From Cephalotus follicularis (lineage: Eukaryota; Streptophyta; Magnoliopsida; Oxalidales; Cephalotaceae), in the NCBI GenBank assembly GCA_001972305.1, contig BDDD01005154.1:1-64000 (forward strand): a stretch of 64,000 bases of DNA, given 5' to 3'. Shown one piece after another: positions 1-13,105 of this stretch. A program made the translations under genes and the position numbers. Numbering within the stretch: position 1 is the first letter of the stretch; every line of letters begins with the position of its first letter. The notes under the pieces are model-generated. The model saw only the letters and a program-made list of their open reading frames with translations, searched no databases and had not been told where the DNA came from.

Positions 1-837
1 AGGATTTTTATTGATGGAATTGAAACAATAACAATCTAGGCTTTGTTCTTCCCTAAAACCTTAAAAAGTTTAGCTACTAAACATTGTGAAAGAAAACTAA
101 ATTGATGAAAGAAAAATTAGGGTTCTACAACCTCTCTACTACTCTACCTTACACTACTTACTCTACCTCTGGCCGAAATAACATTGCTTATATACTACAA
201 AGTTGATCAAAAACGGAATAAAAATAATCCTAGTTACAAAATATGGCAAAAATCTAAACTTTCTATTTCTGCTGCAGAGGAAGACGTCGACTTCTTCTGA
301 AAGGCGTCGACTTCTTTAGGTAAAAATCGCGACTTGCTAAACTGCAAGTGAAAGACATCGACTCCTATTGATAAAGACGTCGACTTCTTTTTGTCCAAAA
401 GTTACAGGTCGAATTGGCACAAAGACGTCGATCCCTTGTGTGAAAGACATCAACTTCTTGTTCATAGCTCTTTGAAGATTGTTGTATTTCCCAGAAAAGC
501 CGTCGACTTCCAAAGAAAGACGTCGACTTCTTTTCTCCAACCCAGAAATGTCATCGATGCTTATGAAAGGAGTCGACTTATTTGATGTAATCCCAGAAAA
601 GACATCGACTTTTAAGTAAAGACGTCGACGCTTTTAGTCTGTTTTCTGCAGAATTTGGCATTTCTTCAATCTTTACACTTTAAGCTCCAATTTTGCACAC
701 TTTTGGGTAGTATTCTTGCACTTTGGTCATTTAGCACTTGTGCCTGAAAATCATTAAAACACAACCAAAGTAGTCTATTCCAAGCATAAAAATATAACAA
801 ATAATGCATTAAAAACAACACAATTTTATGCTAAACA
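1..837 (-). mobile_element. LTR piece of family L1, copy a
   Basis: This non-coding stretch matches the LTRs at 18383-19224, 19620-20469 and 35330-36060. All open here with the words AGGATTTTTATTGATGGAA, and this copy closes with TTTTATGCTAAACA at 824-837. Orientation is set by the better copy at 17770-20469, whose polypurine tract lies on the minus strand. From 838 on the sequence is Copia C1, so this LTR sits inside C1. A palindrome array (about 283-640) replaces the corresponding part of other copies. The left end is outside the window. The element is a fossil of a family for which I see no coding part. Confidence 0.75.
283..640. repeat. GTCGAC palindrome array, type AAAGACGTCGAC
   Basis: About a dozen degenerate copies of AAAGACGTCGACTTCTTT are spaced roughly 20-40 bp apart. 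The first exact GTCGAC is at 286-291. Variants include GACATCGAC and GTCATCGATGC. The array lies between flanks (TTTCTATTTCTGCTG on the left, TTTTCTGCAGAATTT on the right) that also bracket a different array in the L1-like copy at 35605-36000. Confidence 0.85.
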
Positions 838-3673
838 CTTATGCAAAACAATGTTCTTTTATGTGATGGACACATTGACAATGGGATCTATGTTTTAAAT
901 ACAAATGCACAAATGGCTTTAGCAATTTAAACTGGAACAAGATCTAGAACACAACGAGAGATAGGCGATGTAAACCCTTCATATATATGGAATTGTAGAT
1001 TAGGTCATCCTAGTCAGGGTAGACTAGCACGCTTGGTTAAGGATGGTCTTTTAGACATCCAGGATGTGGAGTCCTTTCCAGAGTGTGAGCCATGTTTAAT
1101 TGGCAAGATGACCAAATCTCCCTTCTCCGGGGTAGGAGAAAGGGCTGTGGACATACTGGCTCTTGTCCACACTGACATCTGCGGACCTATGTCGGTCAAT
1201 GCTAGTGGAGGTTTTCCTTACTTCATTACCGTCACCAATGACTTGTCTCGGTATGGGTACGTGTTTATGATAAAACACAAGCCTGAGGCCTTTGAGAGGT
1301 TCGAAGAATTCAGACTAGAAGTAGCAAATCAAACGGGTAAACCCATTAAGATCCTCTGGTCGGGTCGAGGTGGTGAATACCTATTTGTTGAATTCCTGGG
1401 TTATCTGAGGGATAACAGAATTCTCTCTCATGGACACCTCCAGAAACACCACAGCAAAATGGTGTGTCCGAGCAGAGGAATCAGACTTTGATGAACATGG
1501 TCCGGTCCATGATGCCTTTTGCGGATCTTCCTAAATCATTCTGGGGTTATGCACTGCATGCGACGGTGCACATCCTAAACCAGATTCCTTCAAAATCCCT
1601 CCCCTCCACTCCGTACGAGGTGTACAAAGGGAGAAAACCCAGCCTAAACCATTTAAGGGTTTGGGGCTGTCCAGCTTATGTAAGAAGGGCGAAACCTTTT
1701 AAGCTGGAGGCACGAGTGGATCGTTGCTAGTTTTTGGGATATCCCAAGGAGAGCTTACGATATTACTTTTACCATCTCATTAATCAAAAGGTGTTTGTAT
1801 CGCGAACTACAAAATTCCTAAAGAAGGAATACCTGATTGCAAGGAGCAGTGGGAGCAAGGTGGAGCTGAGAGAATTATCACCTGGGGAAAGCCCATAGGA
1901 TGAGGAGGAATTAGAGGTTCAACCCTCTACAGACATAGTTGGGGAAGGTTCCCAACCTAAGAGTGGATCTCAATTAGGTGCTCCTCTAACGAGGAGATCA
2001 TGCAGAGTTCCAGTACCTCCTGAGAGATATGGCTTTGTCATTGAGGACACTGAGGAACTCAACGACATAGATGATGACATGCCTGTAAGCTACAATGAGG
2101 CAGTGAAGAGCACTGAATCCGGGGCATGGTTAAAGGCCATGAAATCCGAGATGGAATCCATGGATGCCAACAAAGTATGGAACTTGGTCGATGCACCTAA
2201 GGGTATTAACCCTAATCATTGCAAAGGGATCTCCAAGAGGAAGATTGGCGCTTATGGTAAGATAGAGACTTACAAAGTGCGATTGGTCGCGAAAGGGTAT
2301 AGACAAAGACACGGAGTCTACTATATCGAAACTTTCTCTCTAGTTGCTATGCTTAAGTCCATTCGGATATTGCTTGTTAATTCCGCTCGTTACGATTATG
2401 AGATATGGCAAATGGATGTCAAGACAACCTTCTTGAATGGCTTTCTAGAAGTGGACATCTACATGTCCCAAACTGAGGGGTGTGCATTCATGGAGCATCC
2501 ACAGAGAATATGTAAACTCCAAAGGTTGATCTACGGCCTTAAGCAAGCGTCCCGTAGTTGGAACATCCGTTTTGACGAAACCGTTAAGCCTTTCGATTTT
2601 ATAAAAAATGTGGATGAGCCTTGTGTCTACCAAAAACAAGATGATGCAAATATCACGTTCTTGGTACTATACGTGGATGACATACTAATCATAGGGAATG
2701 ATGTGGTTATGTTACGGCCCGTTAAAGTATGGTTATCCAAGAACTTCTCCATCAAGGATTTGGGAGAGGCATCCTATATCATGGGTATAAAGATCTATAG
2801 AGATAGATCTAATAGGTTGTTGGGACTCTCCCAAACCCAGTACATCAGCAAGGTGCTGAAACGGTATGGCCTTCAGAATTCCAAGAGGGACTTTCTTTCG
2901 ATTGGCCAGGGAATTCACCTATCCAAGAGGATGTCTCCATAGATAAATGAGGAGAGGATTCACATGAGTAGGCAGCCATATGCTTTGGTAGTTGGCTCTA
3001 TCATGTATGCCATGCTGTGCACTAGACTTGATGTCGCCTATGCCTCGGTATGGCTAGTCGATTTCAGTCTGGTCCCGGTGAGAAACATTGGGAGGCAATC
3101 AAGGGGGTTCTCAAATACCTGAGAAGGAATCAGGATACCTTCTTGGTCTATGGATGAGATAGTGAATTGAGATTAGAGGGCCTTACAGACTCTGGTTTCA
3201 AGAGTGATCCAGATGATCACAAATCCGTGTCGGGATATGTTTTCCTCTTGAACAGAGGTGCTGTGAGCTGCAGGAGTTATAAGCAGGAGACTACTGTTGA
3301 CTCCACAGCGGAAGCGAAATATGTTGCAGCCTCAGATGTCACTAAGGAAGCTTTTTGGATGCAAAAGTTCATTGCTGTACTTGATGTGGTTCCAACCATT
3401 GCACATCCAGTTGTGGTATACTATGACGGCAATGGGGCTATTGCACAAGCCAAAGAACCCCGGTCTCATCATCGCTCCAAGCACATACAGTGATGGTATC
3501 ACCTGATTAGAAAGATCATTAACATATGAGACATTACCCTTGAGAGAGTTGCCACATAGGCAAATTTAGCAGACCCATAGACCAAGGCTTTGAGTAGCAC
3601 TATTCTAGAAAGTCATCGGAGTGCTATGGGCTTAGGCTATCGGTCGTCGTGGCTATAGGGCCATGTGGGAGAT
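838..3673 (+). mobile_element. Copia element C1, internal region
   Basis: Fossil Ty1/Copia polyprotein region. In order I recognise the end of the pre-integrase zinc-finger part (CRLGHPSQGRLARL, about 995-1040), the integrase core (about 1080-1720), reverse transcriptase (about 2090-2940, with the catalytic YVDDILIIGN near 2670) and RNase H (about 3000-3490, with DSTAEAKYVA). The RT looks like the Tork/TAR/Angela group by eye. The gag end is not seen because the LTR at 1-837 lies there. The element is clearly broken, with more than five breaks, and is an old copy. It is a separate copy from C2 (8153-12192), since the RT words differ at roughly a fifth to a quarter of positions. Confidence 0.85.
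3662..3673 (+). promoter_or_regulatory. C1 polypurine tract
   Basis: The purine-rich GTGGGAGAT lies directly before TGTTAGG, where the right LTR begins. The same arrangement is seen at 12181-12192 in C2. In this family the tract primes plus-strand DNA synthesis (known biology). Confidence 0.7.
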
Positions 3674-5335
3674 TGTTAGGTTAGGGGTGTCCCTGTATGC
3701 CACGATATGGCTCGGTTGTATATACACTCTTGAATAATACAATTCTGAATTCCCTTTTATATTCTATGTGCATATTTGTTGTTGGCAAGGCTATGTGGCT
3801 CATCCCAACCAACCAAAAGGAACATAATAAATATACGTAATTAGCTGTATACCACGATAGCACCCTGTCACATCTAAAGGGTTGGATATCGTGCTGAGAG
3901 GGCTAGGAGAATGAGATCCTTACTCCCTGTCACAAATGTTCCAAGGCATATGTTATATTTCTTTGGGCCATTCATGAACCGTGAAGACTTGTCACGTTAA
4001 GCTTGCTCCCGGGTTTTTAGTGAAGGTTGGTTATCTCGTGGCCAATTGGATTTACCCCTAAAGCTAAATATGAGGTGTATGCTAGAGAGCATGACACTGA
4101 AAAGACCCACCAATAGGAAACCTATTTGGATAGTCAATACCCAGTGTCAATAGGATTCCTATAGTCTCGGTAGTGTATAGTCTATGGTGACTAGTAGGTC
4201 TATATCCTGCGTTGTGTCATTTTACTTGAGCGGGTAGCATGCATTGTGTAGTGACTACTTGACTTTGATTTCTTCCTTCCCTAGCACTAGCCACGTGTTG
4301 GCAAAAGGGTTGTCTTTGGGTCTTGTGGGAGCTTCATTGAGATGTATGGGCGAGTGCGCAATAGCGGATCGTCATGCCCTAGCTGAGGGTGAACAACTCT
4401 ATTTGTCTATTTATGATGCAGACTTAAAAGCCCTGATCAGGAATGGGTGGACAGGGAACGAGAGGTTCCCCTGGGTGGTCTATCGATAGTCTCAGTGCGA
4501 TCATAGATTCATAGTTATTGTAGCAATACTAGGGGTGACATTCATCCAAACCCTAGGCTGTGATCAGAGCCAAGTATGATGAGGGAAACATGGCACATAT
4601 GCATATAACTTGGTAAAGTGAATGGATATTTGGTCCATGATTGATAGACATTGTAATAGACGGATCCGAGGGGTGACTGGCGCTCACACCAGGGGTGCTC
4701 TGATAGTCGGTGTACTATTAGAGTGCTCGAGCCAGATGACGGGGTGCACTGAGAATTTATCATCATACTAGAGAACGACATGAATTCGAGTGCTGCCTGT
4801 CTTTGAACAGGTTGATATGTGGCGAGACACATATCATTTAGTGAAAGGACAACATCAGGGAAGATGTTGCTTTGCTAGGGAGTATTTCATTTGATGGATT
4901 TATGTCCATGCAATGCCACAATGAAATACTCCATGCGAAGGCTTTTTAAATGAGAAGAGAATGTCTGTCTAGTATTGGGCATCGACGCCATGGAGAGCAT
5001 GCGTCAACTCCATGTCTAGTTTGAGTTGCTTGGCATTGACGCGAAGGAATTACGTTGATGCTAGAAAAACCAGTAGCTTTAGATGTTGACGCCAATAGGG
5101 GAACACATCAACGCCATAACTGGCTTGAACCGCTGGGCGTTAACGCTATGGAGAGCATGGCATTGACAATTTAAAAACCAGTAGGTTTAGGCATTGACGT
5201 TATGGGTTTTATGAGTTGATGCGAAGACAAATGAGACTAGCGCCTATTTCATCTTATCCATGGCATTGACGCCTAGATAATATGAGATGCATGGCACTGA
5301 CGCCTAAATAGGCTGATGCGCGCTACAGTAGGAGA
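3674..5335 (+). mobile_element. Right LTR of Copia C1
   Basis: The LTR starts with TGTTAGG just after the polypurine tract. It is non-coding and matches, in the opposite direction, 6534-8152 (about 80-85 % in the better stretches by eye) and, for its first 900 bases, the C2 LTR from 12193. The right end is not sharp: similarity to the inverted copy is lost near 5335, after the palindrome array. A length of about 1.6 kb fits Angela/TAR-type elements. Confidence 0.7.
4975..5335. repeat. Palindrome array, type GGCRTYGACGCC, in Copia LTR
   Basis: Roughly ten degenerate units such as GGCATCGACGCCATGGAG and GGCATTGACGCC sit inside the C1 LTR. The inverted LTR carries the same type at about 6540-6810. 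Most units have lost the central CpG (TTGACG in place of TCGACG), so this array looks older than those in G1 and G2. A few more units follow at 5440-5480. Confidence 0.75.
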
Positions 5336-6533
5336 GAGAAAGTCAACACTAGATAAAGCTTGAGAGAATCTTGCAAGACATACTTCAGACTTTCTTCTTT
5401 CTCTCTCTTCCCTAGGCCTCTATTCTTCCTGCTGCAATCCTAAGCGTCAACACCTATCGCCTACACGTCGATGCCAATAACGTCTGGTTCATTTTTGCAG
5501 CCATTTTCAAGCATCCTTTCACCACTCAAAAGGTCATTATAGGTGGAGATAACTTGCACACTAATTCTTATCTTTACCTAGAGTGATTTAGACTAGATTT
5601 AAACACTTGGACATCATCCTCCTCATTCATGGCTTGAGGATTTTCTTGGAGGAGCTTGGGTTTGGGAAAAAATGTGTTGAGGGAGCTTTTTTTGCAGGAA
5701 GGAGTCTTTACCTCCTGTAAGAACCTCTTCTTCTTCTTCCTCGGTGGTGCCATGGCAGTGGGTGTTGGTTAGTGTTTTGGTAAACCCTAGTCGAACGTCC
5801 ATGGTGGTTGTTTGAGTTTTGTGTTTTTCCATCCCTTAGGGCTATGGATGTTTGGAATTGGGTTCCTTGGGCAATAGGCTAAGGTATGTGTGTTTTTCCT
5901 TGTTAGTCTTTTTGTGTGCCCATTGGTTAGGGTTAACGACAACCCTATTGGAATCCCAATTTTCTTATGCTTGGTTTTGGTTTTGGTTTAGGTTTAATTG
6001 AATGTTGATTAGAGTTAATTGGCATTTATTGGGACAATTCGAACATAGATTAGGGCATCCCATTGCTTTGGGATTAATCTATTTATGGAAAATTAAAGTT
6101 AATCGGCCATAAACCCTAATGTACGAATTGAGAAGTCTTCCACTGCGCGTGGGCCGTGTGTTCCCAACAAATAGTGGTCAACACCTGTCCCCTTCACACG
6201 TTTTCTGACAGTGTTCCAATCCACCTGTTGTTCATCTTTAAGCGTTGACGCTTCCATCTTGGCGTCGACGCTTAAGGCAATAAGTTCTACGCGTGCCTTA
6301 CTTTCCTAGCGCCGACTCGTAAGGCAATTCCTTAACGTCATATTTTGTTCCTTAGTGTCGAAGCTTTGCTTCATAGCATCGGCGCTTTTGGCCAATTCAT
6401 TATTTCAATTCAATACAACATTCTTTGCTCAACATTTAACACAAAAAGTTGGACATTCTTGCTTTTCATTAATTCATGATTCAATTACAATGGAATTCCC
6501 AATAATACATTAACTGGAAATTTGGGACATTAC
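5336..6533 (-). mobile_element. Unassigned LTR-like DNA, minus-strand LTR end
   Basis: No coding region is seen here. The right edge reads GGGACATTACA, the complement of TGTAATGTCCC, which is a typical first word of plant Gypsy LTRs. A minus-strand LTR therefore probably ends at 6533. It holds units of the GCGTCGACGC type (6240-6380). The left edge is not visible, and part of 5336-5480 may still belong to the C1 LTR. Confidence 0.4.
6240..6380. repeat. Palindrome array, type AAGCGTCGACGCTT
   Basis: Four to six units occur, among them TAAGCGTTGACGCTTCC and GGCGTCGACGCTTAAGG, in the minus-strand LTR-like piece. The word is closest to the array at 35605-36000 in the L1-like LTR, although the host sequences are unrelated. 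Confidence 0.7.
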
Positions 6534-8152
6534 ATCCTATCATGGCGTCAATGCCAATGATAAGATGAAACAGGTGTCTTGTCTCTTCCAGACATACCGT
6601 CAATGTATGCTCTTCATGGTGTCAACGCGTAAAGTCTCTGGATACCATGGCGTCAACACAAGCTCTCCATGGCGTCGACTTGATGTGTCCTCCTTTCATG
6701 GCGTTAACGCAATGCTCTTCATGGCGTCAATGCACAAGGATGGATGAGATGTTGTATCTCATCCTATCTTGGCATCAACACATGCTCTTCATGGCGTCGG
6801 CGCGTACGATAAGATGAGACACTCTATGTCATACATTTGAACCCTATGCATGGATATTTCATCGTGGCATTGCAAGGACCTAGATCCAGCAAATGAAATA
6901 CTCACGAGCAAAGTAACATCTCCCTGATGTTATCCTTTCACAAAATGACATGTGTTGCACACACGTGTCAACCTGTTCAAAGTTAGGCAAAACCTGGAAA
7001 GCCTGGTCATTATCCGGTACGCTGATATATTTCCCAGAACATCCCGAATTCTGGTACGACCATCCTAATAGTCCTCTTGACAATTCACAAGATGGCCCCT
7101 GTGTGAGCTTTAATCACCCCGGGATCCTTGTATTACCACGTCAATGAGTCGATATCCAGATAGCCTGTGCTTTAAGCCCGTCTTCGGCGTATGTGTCATG
7201 TGTCCCTCATCACCATTGACTCCGACCACGGACTAGGGTGTGGATTAAATGTCCACCCTAGAAATACCGTGACCTTATAACTCTATGAACACATTGTCAA
7301 TTGGGCGGATCTCCCTGGAATCACCTGATATCCAATCCGGCTACGCCTGGCCAGGTCTTTCAGTCAACAATGGTCAAGATCATATAGAGCCATTCATCCA
7401 TCATTACGGGTGTGATGATTCCATATTGTGAACTTTTCCCATACATTTCAATGCAGCTTCGACATGACCCAAAGATACCCCTTTTGCCAGCACGTGGCTA
7501 GTGCTGGAGAAGCCAAAAATCAAAGCCATGCGGTCACTACACAACGCATGTCAGTTGCTCAGGTCTAAGGATACAACGTAGGCTAAGACCTACTAGTCAC
7601 CATAGACTATACACTACCAAAAACAATAGGGATCCTATCAACAATGGTAATGTCCATCCAGATAGGCCACCTATGGTAGGTTGGTTCAGTATCATGTTCC
7701 TGCATGTACCTCACATTGGCTTTAGAAATAAACCCAAATGGCAACGAGATAACCATCCTCCACAGCTAATCCTGGAGCAAGCTTAATGTGACAAGTCTTT
7801 GCGATTCATCAATTGCCCAGAAAGTGAACCTATGACTTGGTACCTCTGTCTGAAGGGACTAAGGATCTCATTCTTGTTACCTATCTAGGCATGACATCCA
7901 ACCCCTTGATGACACTGCATTCTATGTTTACTCATTTGACATGGTGATCAACTGATATGCTTTTGACGGTTTGGGATATTACATATAGCCAGTTTTGCCA
8001 TTGTGAATATATATGGATTGTATGGATAAGAGTGTAAAGTACATACATACAGCCAACGATAGGCTTGTATGGATTGTTCCAATTAAGGAATATATGAAAT
8101 ATGTATAGCCATTTAGCCTCTTCATGGCTTGCAAGGACACCCAACTCCAACA
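6534..8152 (-). mobile_element. Inverted Copia LTR
   Basis: Read on the minus strand from 8152, this begins TGTTGGAGTTGGGTGTCC and follows the C1 right LTR (TGTTAGGTTAGGGGTGTCC) through its whole length, including the word ATGAAATACTC near 6893 and the palindrome array (6540-6810). It is joined directly to the start of C2 at 8153. With 3674-5335 it makes an inverted pair around a 1.2-kb spacer. It could be a separate solo LTR or the product of a local inversion. Confidence 0.75.
6540..6810. repeat. Palindrome array in the inverted Copia LTR
   Basis: About ten units of the type CATGGCGTCAACGC and CATGGCGTCGACTT. This is the inverted counterpart of the array at 4975-5335. Confidence 0.75.
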
Positions 8153-11100
8153 ATAGGTTGCTAGTTGAATATAATAATGTCTATCAGCACCGCTGTAGCT
8201 CGTGTCTTAGAATAAAAATAAACACTAGGAGTGTAATTTGCACTTGGTGCTCACGAGCAATAAGATTACTCATGTGATGATTGAGGCCCTAACCGCACTA
8301 GGTGCGAACCCTACTGATGAGCATAAGGCCAAAGGGGCCAAATGGTATGAGCATGTTGAGCAAGCTCGTTGCGTAGCTATTGCTAGCATGGTGCCAGAAC
8401 TGCAAAGACAACATGAAAAGCTAGAGACCCTGGGTGCTATACTCTTCTGACTAAAGCAGTTGTATGGAGGTCGGTCTAGGACCACCAGGTTTAATTTCTA
8501 TAGGCGTCTCTTCTGGATGAAGTTGCAAGAGGGATCTTTGGCCCATCAGCATGGACTGAGGATGATTGAATGGATTGAGCAGCTATCTCAATTGGGTCTT
8601 GACATGGGCAATGACTACTACATTGATCTCGTGCTCTCTTCTCTCCCCCGATCCTTTTCGCAGTTCATATCAAACTTCCACATGAATAAAGTGGATTGTT
8701 CTTTACAGTAGCTCATGGAGATGCTCTGAACTATGGAATCGGACATGGATCATGGAAGGTCCAAGCCCGAGGTTTTGCTCATTCCCTCTTCTTCAGGAAC
8801 ATCCTTTAAGAGAGGAGGATCCAAGGTATCCACCTCTAAGGGCAAGGCCCCCATGAAGAAGAAAGGAAAGAAAAAGCTTCTAAGAGAAGTTAAGCCTCTA
8901 AGAGCAACTAGGGGTGATGCCAGTAGGGATCATATGAAAACGCTTACTGAGGAGAAAGCCTGCTTCCATTGTAGGGAGCGAGGTCATTGGAAGAGGGAGT
9001 GCAAGGAGTATCTTGCTTCCATTGCTAGGGATGCCTCTGGGTCAAGTACCTTCATGATTTAACTCTACCTAGCACACAATGTTAGTTCTACTATGGTCTT
9101 AGACACTTGTTTTGGTACTAATATTCGTAACTCTTTGCAGGGTCTAAGAGGAGCTAGGGTGCTTGGAGCTGGAGATGCAATGGACCTACAATTAGGCGAT
9201 TGATCTAGGATATTTGCCAAATTTGTAGGAGTTTTTTATTTGTATCTGCCTAGTGGTTTAGTAATGAGACTTGATCTATGTTCCTATGTTAAGAACATTG
9301 TAAGAAACATTATTAACATTTCGTATGTATATTCTATGGGCTTAGAGCTCTTATTTAATGCATTTGGTTTTACGCTTTTATCTTCTAGTAAACTCTTAGT
9401 TTGAACTAGGCACCTAGATAATGGGATCTATGTCTTAGATACAAATCAAACTATGGCATTGGTTATAGAGAAAGGTACTTCTAAAAGACCGAGAGAGATA
9501 AACGATATGAATCAATCTTTCATTTTGCATTGTAGACTAGGTCATTCTAGTGAGGGTAGGATATCACAGTTGATTAATGATGGACTGTTGGACATCCAGG
9601 ACTTAGAGTCATTTCCAACTTCTAAGTCATGTTTACTAGGTAAAATGACCAAATCTCCATTCCCCGAGCAAGGGGAAAGGGCAGTGGACATACTAGGTCT
9701 TGTCCACACCATCGTTTTTGGACCAATGTCAGTCAGTACACGTGGAGGCTTTCCCTACTTCATCACCTTTACCGATGACTTGTCATGTATTGGGTACGTG
9801 TTTCATTATAAACACAAGTTAGATTCCTTTGAAAGGTTCAAGGAATATAGACACGAAGTAGAGAAACAAACAGGTAAGTCAATTAAGGCACTTCAATCAG
9901 ATCAAGGTGGGAATATGTGTCTACAGAATTCTAAGATTATCTTAGAGATAATGGAATTCTCTCTCAATGGACACCTCCTGGAACACTGCATCATAATGGT
10001 ATATCCAAAAGGAGGAATCGGACCTTGTTGGACATGGGCTGGTCCAAGATATTTTACACTGATCTTCCTACCTCCTTATGGGGTTATGCGCTGGAAGCGA
10101 CTGCGCATAACCTTAACCGGATTATTTCCAAATCTGTCCCATTCACTCCATACGAGGTATGGAATGGGAGGAAACCAACCATTGGCCATCTGAGGGTATG
10201 GGGTTGTCCAACACATGTGAGAAGGTTAGATCCATCTAAGCTAGTGGTATGGTCAGACCATTGCTATTTTGTGGGGTATCCCAAAGAGACTCTGGGATAC
10301 TACTTCTACCTTCCCAATGAACAAAAGGTTATTGTTTCGTGTAATGCTAAATTCCTTGAGAACGAATTCCTGCTCCAAGGGAGCAATGGGAGCGGGGACG
10401 GACTCCAGGAGTTACCACCGGGTGAAGAACCACGGGACGCTGAGGAATTAGAGGTTGTTACCTCTAGAGACACTGTTGAGGTTAGACCTCAACCTGAGAT
10501 TAGATCTTAGTTAGGCACTCCTATGGTGAGGAGATCAGGCAGGGTTGCCATAGCGCTCGAGAGATATGGTTTTCTCGTTGAAGGGACTGAGGAACCCAAC
10601 GTCATTGAGGATGATGAGCCTATCAACTATCAAGAGGCAGTGCAAGGTGCTGACTCATGGGCATGGCTGGAGGCCATGCAATTTGAAATGGACTCCATGT
10701 ACACCAACCAAATATGGAACTTTGTCCATGCACCCGAAGGCATAGAGCCTATTTGTTGCAAATGGATCTTCAAGAAGAAGATTGGTGCTGATGGAAATAT
10801 TAAGACATACAAAGCGAGATTGGTCGCTAAAGGGTATAGACAAAGACATTATGTCAATTATACCGAGACTTTCTCACCGGATGCTACGCTTAAATCCAAT
10901 CGGATTTTACTTGCTATTGTCGCTGATTATGATTATGAGATATGGAAAATGGATGTCAAGACTACCTTTTTGAATGGGCGTCTTGAAGGTCTCCCAACCT
11001 GAGACATCCAAGGACCATCCGAACATGTTGTGTAAGCTCCAAATGTCGATCTATGGCCTTAAGCAAACATCTTGTAGCTGGAACATCCATTTTGATGAGG

Positions 11101-12192
11101 CCATAAATTCGTTCGACTTCATAAAAAACGTACATGAGCCATGTGTCTACCGGAAACAGGAAAACTCATGTATCACTTTCTTGGTACTTTATGTGGATGA
11201 CATCCTACTCATTGGGAATGATGTAGGGAAGTTACAGTCTGTAAAAGTATGGTTAGCCAAGAACTTCTCCATGAAGGTTTTGGGAGAGGCTTCCTATATA
11301 CTAGGTGCAAAGATCTTCAGGGAAAGATCTAATAGGTTGCTTGGGCTCTCTCAAAGTCAGTACATCAGCAAAGTGCTGAAGCAATTTAGTATGGAGAATT
11401 CCAAACGTGGCCTACTACCTATTTGGCAAGGAATTCACCTCTCCATGCGGATGGCGTCGAAACTCTGGAGGAGAGGACACGTATGAGTAGACAGCCTTAT
11501 GCTTCGACTGTGGGGTTGATCATGTAGACCATGCTATGTACTAGGCCTGATATGGCACATGCCCCAGGATTTGCTAGCCGTTTCCAGTCCGATCCTAGTG
11601 AAAAGTACTGGGAAGTAGTCAAGGGGATCCTAAAGTACCTTAGATGGACTCAGGATACTTTATTGATCTATGGGGGAGATAGTGAGTTAAAACGGGATGG
11701 CTATTCTGATTCTAGTTTCGACAGTGATCCGGATGATCACAAGTCCATTTCGGGATATGTGCTTATCCGAAATGGAGGTGCTGTGAGCTGGAGGAGTGGG
11801 AAGTAGTACACTACTACAGACTCCACCGCTGAGGTCGAATATATTGCAGCGTGAGATGATGCAAAGGAAGCTATTTGGATGAGAAAGTTCATAGCTGAAC
11901 TGGGTGTATGTCTAACCATTAGTCGTCCAGTTGTGGTGTACTGTGACAATAACGTGGCTGTTGCACAAGCCAAGGAATTCAGGTCTCACAAGAAGTCCAA
12001 GCATATTGAGCGGCGCTATCATTTGATCTGGAACATCGTAGATAGAGGAGACATTGTTTCAGAGAGGGTTGCCTCAAAGGCAAACATAGCAGACCTACTA
12101 ACCAAGGCTCTACCGAGCACTTTTTAGATCATCACTGGAGTGCAATGGGACTGAAGTATAGGTCTTCATGGCTTTTGGGCCAAGTGGGAGAT
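8153..12192 (+). mobile_element. Copia element C2, internal region
   Basis: Fossil Ty1/Copia internal region with most parts in order. Gag lies at about 8230-9060, with the zinc knuckle CFHCRERGHWKREC near 8960-9000. A protease-like stretch lies at about 9090-9250 and the pre-integrase part near 9520-9640. Integrase follows at about 9640-10350 and RT at about 10600-11450, with YVDDILLIGN near 11190. RNase H lies at about 11530-12125. It is the same group as C1 but a different copy. It ends in the polypurine word AAGTGGGAGAT and a right LTR at 12193. The expected left LTR is not present; an inverted LTR lies there instead. The element is broken, with roughly eight or more breaks. Confidence 0.88.
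12181..12192 (+). promoter_or_regulatory. C2 polypurine tract
   Basis: CAAGTGGGAGAT stands directly before TGTTAGG, the first word of the right LTR. It is the same word as at 3662-3673. Confidence 0.7.
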
Positions 12193-13105
12193 TGTTAGGT
12201 ATAGGTTGACCCAGCAACCCACTAGGTGGTCGATTATAAATGTTATTCACCTTATATATACAATCTTAAATTCATTTGATGTTATGTTGTGTAAATTTAT
12301 TTCGTGATGGCATGTCATGTATCAATATCCCGAACAATATCTATTGTCTCAATTTAATTTACATATTAACTATAAGCACACATGGTGCCTATCTTGAAAA
12401 GGGTTGGATGTCGTGCCATGGAAGTTATGAGAATGACTCTCTTGCTCCCTTTAGACTAAATGTTCCAAGTCATTGGTTCACTATATTTGGGCAATAGTTG
12501 AACCGGATAGACTTTCCGTAGTTAGGCACGCATCCCAATAGTGGATGATGGAGTATCTCATTGCCATTTGGCTAGAGCCAAGAGCCTAATACGGGGTGCA
12601 TGCTTAGAGAATGTTCATTGAACTTGACCCACCACAGGGAACCTATATGGATAGTCCAACCTGTGTCAATAGGATTCCTATCTGTGTCAGTAGGTTATAG
12701 TCATTAGGTGACTAGTAGGCAAACTACATGCATTGTTCCTTACACCTGAGCGGTTGCTTGACATTGCGTAGTGACTGCATGGCTTTTATTTTTGGCTTAC
12801 CTAGCTCAGAGAGTTGGCAAACGGCTTGTCTTTGGGTCATGTGGGAGCTGCGTGCTAGTGTGAGCGAGTGTGCAATATGAGATCATCACACCTGTAGGCA
12901 GGTTGATTAGCTCTATACTTTATGTGTCCATTGCAGACTTGGAAAAGCTTGGCCATGTGCCAGTGTATTGGAAACTAGGTTTCTGGGGAGGTCCGCCGAT
13001 AATCGCAATGTGGTACCAGATTTATAGTCACCGCGGTTTTCATATAGGGTGACACTTATCCATACCGTAGACCGTAATCGGAGCTAAGCATGATGAGGGA
13101 AACGC
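12193..13105 (+). mobile_element. C2 right LTR, recognisable part
   Basis: The LTR begins TGTTAGGTATAGG and aligns by eye with the C1 LTR as far as TGATGAGGGAAAC (about 13090-13105, compare 4575-4590). Beyond that point the two LTRs no longer look alike. It is non-coding. Confidence 0.65.

Noticed and set aside
283-640. CRISPR-like regular repeats
   Set aside because: Units are degenerate and irregularly spaced with no constant spacer length, and the context is a plant retrotransposon LTR.
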